Source of the DNA: Heliobacteriaceae bacterium
GTDB lineage: Bacteria > Cyanobacteriota > Vampirovibrionia > Gastranaerophilales > Gastranaerophilaceae
DNA: 7,899 bases
Assembly (NCBI GenBank): GCA_031267015.1
Contig: JAIRZW010000183.1
Coordinates: forward strand, 1 to 7,899
Direction of reading: 5' to 3'
Both the position numbers and the translations under genes were made by a program. The notes below the pieces were generated by a model that did not search any database, had not been told where the DNA came from, and was given only the letters and a program-made list of their open reading frames with translations. Below, piece by piece: positions 5,874 through 7,899 of the stretch (position 1 is its first letter; each line of letters begins with the position of its first letter).

Positions 5874-6578
5874 TTACTGCGCAAACGGAGTCAGCTTGTA
5901 GCCGACGTTTGTTACTGTGTGAAGATATTTCGGATTTTTTGTGTCCGGTTCGATTTTGTTGCGCAAGCCGCCCACATGAACCCTTAACATCCGCACGTCT
6001 TCATTGCTGTCGTAGCCCCAAACCTCGTCAAGCAAGACAGCCAGCGTCACGGGGTTGTTGAAATGCTGCATCAAACAATACAGAATCTCAAACTCGGTCG
6101 GCGTAAGTTTGACTTTTTTGTTTACAATCACAGCCTCAAGGGTTTCGGGTGAAATCGTTATGTCACCGACGTTAAGGATTTCGTCCGAAAGCGAAGCAGG
6201 GGTTTCAATTTGGTTTCTGCGCAGAAGCACCCGGATTCGCAGGAGGACTTCCTGAATGTCAAACGGCTTCACAAGATAGTCGTCCGCGCCGCAGTCAAAA
6301 CCTTCGGTTTTGTCGTCGATTGTGCCTTTTGCGGTTAACATCAGAATCGGAATTGCAAGCTTTGCCTGGCGAATATTTCTGCAAACCTCAAACCCGTTCA
6401 TTTTAGGCATCATGACATCCAGCAAAATCAGGTCGTAAGTGTTATTCAGCGCTTTATTAAGCCCCTCAAGCCCGTCGCACGCTGTGTCTACAAAATACCC
6501 GCTCTCGCGAACGTCGAATTCCAGCAGTTCCCTAATTTCATCATCATCGTCGACAATTAAAATACGTTTCTCGCTCAT
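5874..6578 (-). CDS. OmpR/PhoB-family response regulator
   Basis: This 234-residue DNA-binding response regulator is the likely partner of the kinase two genes downstream. The receiver domain (about 4-120) has the acidic pocket VDDDDE (9-14), phospho-acceptor Asp54 in LILLDVMMPKMNG, the switch Thr82 in MLTAKG and Lys104 in YLVKPFD. The winged-helix domain (about 138-231) has LTPTEFEILYCLM (158-170), the recognition-helix region ending in VRMLRVHVGGLRNKIE (195-210) and the wing TNVGYKL (223-229). The ATG at 6578 was chosen because MSEKRILIVDDD is a normal start. A TTG at 6605 would add nine non-homologous residues and read through the promoter. No Shine-Dalgarno sequence precedes the ATG, and a good extended -10 lies just upstream, so the mRNA may be leaderless. 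It is the first gene of the operon, and autoregulation is plausible but not shown. Confidence 0.93.
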   Translation of the reverse strand: MSEKRILIVDDDDEIRELLEFDVRESGYFVDTACDGLEGLNKALNNTYDLILLDVMMPKMNGFEVCRNIRQAKLAIPILMLTAKGTIDDKTEGFDCGADDYLVKPFDIQEVLLRIRVLLRRNQIETPASLSDEILNVGDITISPETLEAVIVNKKVKLTPTEFEILYCLMQHFNNPVTLAVLLDEVWGYDSNEDVRMLRVHVGGLRNKIEPDTKNPKYLHTVTNVGYKLTPFAQ

Positions 6579-6584
6579 AGGTAA

Positions 6585-6593
6585 ATTGTAACA
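6585..6593 (-). promoter_or_regulatory. Extended -10 promoter of the two-component operon, probably leaderless
   Basis: Reading the minus strand, TGT (6593-6591) directly precedes TACAAT (6590-6585), a five-of-six -10 match in extended form. No good -35 is seen 16-18 bases further up. Six bases separate the hexamer from the ATG at 6578, so the expected first transcribed base is at or next to the start codon. The lack of a ribosome binding site agrees with this. Confidence 0.45.
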
Positions 6594-6642
6594 TGAAATT
6601 ACCAAATCCTACTACATTAACTTATACCTAAAGGGGATTCTT

Positions 6643-6665
6643 TTGACCTGAAATATTTTTATAAT
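6643..6665 (+). promoter_or_regulatory. Possible promoter for the small gene at 6699
   Basis: A perfect -10 hexamer TATAAT is at 6660-6665, which would start transcription near 6672. The nearest -35-like sequence, TTGACC (6643-6648), is only 11 bases away, too close for the standard housekeeping sigma factor. The -10 may therefore be real without this -35, or an activator may compensate. Confidence 0.3.
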
Positions 6666-6698
6666 TACAGCAGGACAAGATTTTGGAGTAAACTAACA

Positions 6699-7001
6699 AT
6701 GTTAATGGATTGCTATGATTGCAGCAGGTACAGCCGCCTGGAAATGAAAAATGTGAATAAAGATATTCTCACGTGGCTTGAAGATATTGTTGAAGAAAAC
6801 AACAGCCATGTTGAACACAAAGAATGGAAAAGCAAATATAACAGCTACGTTGTTTACGATTATGAACCCTTCTGTACTGACGGATTCGAGATTAACCTTG
6901 TTATAACTTCATACGACGAATCCTATCTTCACTTTATTAAGTACCTTTATGACGAAAAAATAAGTATGATTGAATATTTGAATCAATGTATTGCTGTATA
7001 G
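6699..7001 (+). CDS. Small acidic protein of unknown function
   Basis: I do not recognise this 100-residue protein. It begins MLMDCYDCSRYSRLEM, with a C-x2-C pair at residues 5 and 8; two more cysteines are at 59 and 97. It is rich in Asp, Glu and Tyr. The pattern suggests a helix at about 20-36, strands at about 48-57 and 63-71, and a final helix from 74 on (inference). No signal peptide or membrane segment is visible. GGAG (6685-6688) lies 10 bases before the ATG at 6699; the in-frame ATG at 6705 is an alternative start. It is divergent from the response regulator, with about 120 bases between start codons, so the two promoters share one region. Local base composition is AT-rich, like the next gene and unlike the hpf-glycosyltransferase pair. 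Confidence 0.7.
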   Translation: MLMDCYDCSRYSRLEMKNVNKDILTWLEDIVEENNSHVEHKEWKSKYNSYVVYDYEPFCTDGFEINLVITSYDESYLHFIKYLYDEKISMIEYLNQCIAV

Positions 7002-7061
7002 GTTGTGTAACGAAATGTAACAACTTAATCATATCATTAAAGATTTAGGGTCGGTGTGTCG

Positions 7062-7110
7062 TAAACCCATGCATAAGAAAAACTTATGGAAAGGGTATAA
7101 CATGGGTTTA
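7062..7110 (+). promoter_or_regulatory. Structured leader that would sequester the start codon of the gene at 7102
   Basis: TAAACCCATG (7062-7071) is the exact reverse complement of CATGGGTTTA (7101-7110), which holds the ATG at 7102-7104 and the next two codons. Immediately inside the left arm, CATAAG (7072-7077) and CTTATG (7083-7088) form a second stem with an AAAAA loop. The remaining 12 bases (7089-7100) contain the ribosome binding site AAGGG (7091-7095) and would form a one-sided bulge. In RNA the start codon would be paired and the ribosome binding site exposed or half-exposed. The layout suits translational control by temperature, a protein or an antisense partner, but none of these is shown. 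Confidence 0.55.
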
Positions 7111-7899
7111 TCAGCAAGCCAGGCACGGTTACTAAGCATAACAGCAAGAATAACAGATAATGAATTGCAGTCACAGTTTATCACAAGCGCAAAAATGAGG
7201 CTTGCAGGCCAATCAAGCGATGCAAGCGCTGAATACATGTCTGCCTTGAATTCTACACAGCTTTTGTTCTCATCTTATGACGCGAACGGTGCGAAGACTT
7301 ACGAAAAACTGACCGCCGGATTCATAATGACTTACGGCCCGCTTAAAAGTCAGTATGGATTAACAAATAATTCAGGTCAGTTAATGGTATCTTCTTTAGA
7401 TAAAGATAATTATACGAAAAGCACTACTTTAATCGATTTCTTAAAAGCTTACGGTATAGAACCTTCAACTAACCCTAAGTTTAAAGAAATTGCAACAAAC
7501 TTGTACGGCGAAGATTATGAGAAGTTTCTTATACGGAACTCGGACGGTATACTTCAACGGGGTGCTGATGGTTTACTAACAATAAATGCAAATAACCAAG
7601 TTACTACGGCTTTTGAAGCAATAGGCGGCGACGGCTCCTCTTGGGAAGGTATCGGGTCTAAAACCGGTATTATTAATACGGACACAGGTAATATTGACAA
7701 TCCCAAATGGGCGCTTATTACTGAACCTGAGACGATGACTAAAGATACTTGGAATACATTTGACGAGATGATGCATGGTAAATATTTGGACGACGGGACG
7801 CATATAAATGGCTGGTATGATGAGGTTACATTGCCTGCCGGGGTTATAAAAAATGAGGAAACACTTGCTAAGTCAGGTGTATTCGGTTCATTGGTTAAT
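7102..7899 (+). CDS. MGLSASQAR-type protein of the Gastranaerophilales kind, 3' truncated by the window
   Basis: The frame is open for 266 codons to the window edge, so the C-terminus is missing. It begins MGLSASQARLLSITARITDN and continues ELQSQFITSAKMRLAGQSSD, a helical, coiled-coil-like N-terminal segment of about 55 residues. I associate this opening with many proteins of uncharacterised role in Gastranaerophilales. It also loosely recalls the N-terminal discs of flagellar rod, hook and hook-associated proteins, which is resemblance only. Residues 56-266 hold no domain I recognise; Gly, Asn, Asp and Thr are common, including IGGDGSSWEGIGSKTG (174-189), as in surface or exported proteins. 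No Sec signal or membrane helix is visible. AAGGG (7091-7095) lies 6 bases before the ATG at 7102. An in-frame ATG at 7069 would add MHKKNLWKGYN but has no ribosome binding site. The start codon lies in an inverted repeat (7062-7110). Confidence 0.75.
   Translation, partial: MGLSASQARLLSITARITDNELQSQFITSAKMRLAGQSSDASAEYMSALNSTQLLFSSYDANGAKTYEKLTAGFIMTYGPLKSQYGLTNNSGQLMVSSLDKDNYTKSTTLIDFLKAYGIEPSTNPKFKEIATNLYGEDYEKFLIRNSDGILQRGADGLLTINANNQVTTAFEAIGGDGSSWEGIGSKTGIINTDTGNIDNPKWALITEPETMTKDTWNTFDEMMHGKYLDDGTHINGWYDEVTLPAGVIKNEETLAKSGVFGSLVN

Noticed and set aside
6579..6605. TTG start at 6605 for the response regulator.
   Set aside because: The added residues are not receiver-like, the nearest purine-rich site is almost touching the TTG, and the segment is better explained as the promoter.
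7001..7024. GTTGT and ACAAC arms after the gene ending at 7001, considered as a terminator.
   Set aside because: Only 5 bp with a long loop and no T-tract downstream.
7029..7238. Minus-strand open frame of 69 codons.
   Set aside because: It lies antisense to the start and N-terminal region of the well-supported plus-strand gene at 7102, and I saw no support for it beyond an open frame.

Overview
The window looks like a piece of a gut-type, non-photosynthetic relative of cyanobacteria, most likely Candidatus Gastranaerophilales (Vampirovibrionia/Melainabacteria). This rests on remembered lineage signatures, not a search. The signatures are a prepilin-like protein opening with AFTLAEVLITLGIIGVV, of a kind greatly expanded in that group, and a protein opening with MGLSASQARLLS, also recurrent there. 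A cysteine-rich mini-protein with WTPTALECYKRGCNC at its core fits less firmly. Two genes appear to use TTG starts, and three of the four promoter candidates are of the extended -10 type (TGn before the -10 hexamer).

Layout. Positions 52-2371 lie on the plus strand: a small Cys-rich protein, a short ribosome hibernation factor (hpf), a family 2 glycosyltransferase coupled to it through an ATGA overlap, and a type IV prepilin-like protein with its own promoter. Positions 6578 down to 2376 form a compact five-gene minus-strand operon: OmpR-type response regulator, BRO-N/DinD-like protein, membrane sensor histidine kinase, tRNA adenosine deaminase (tadA) and a DUF2400/TIGR02757 protein. Gaps within the operon are 12 bp, 3 bp, a 1-bp overlap and a 20-bp overlap. 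The operon converges on the prepilin gene with only 4 bp between stop codons. Positions 6699-7899 are plus strand again: a small unknown acidic protein, then a gene of the MGLSASQAR type that runs off the window end.

How the genes relate. The regulator and kinase are an obvious two-component pair, but a BRO-N/DinD-like gene is lodged between them and supplies the ribosome binding site of the kinase gene. tadA (wobble inosine formation in tRNA) and the DUF2400 protein follow, with starts embedded in the gene before. Two dispersed-repeat-like palindromes have become coding sequence in this operon. One is inside the DUF2400 gene. The other is at the kinase/tadA junction, where it writes the kinase C-terminus and also the tadA Shine-Dalgarno sequence.

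The most interesting signals are non-coding structure: a 10-bp inverted repeat that would sequester the start codon of the last gene, a 13-bp perfect inverted repeat inside the BRO gene, a 10-bp inverted repeat joining the -10 box and ribosome binding site of the prepilin gene, and a probably leaderless promoter for the operon. No rRNA, tRNA, CRISPR array, transposase or convincing intrinsic terminator was seen. No gene-free stretch exceeds 300 bases.
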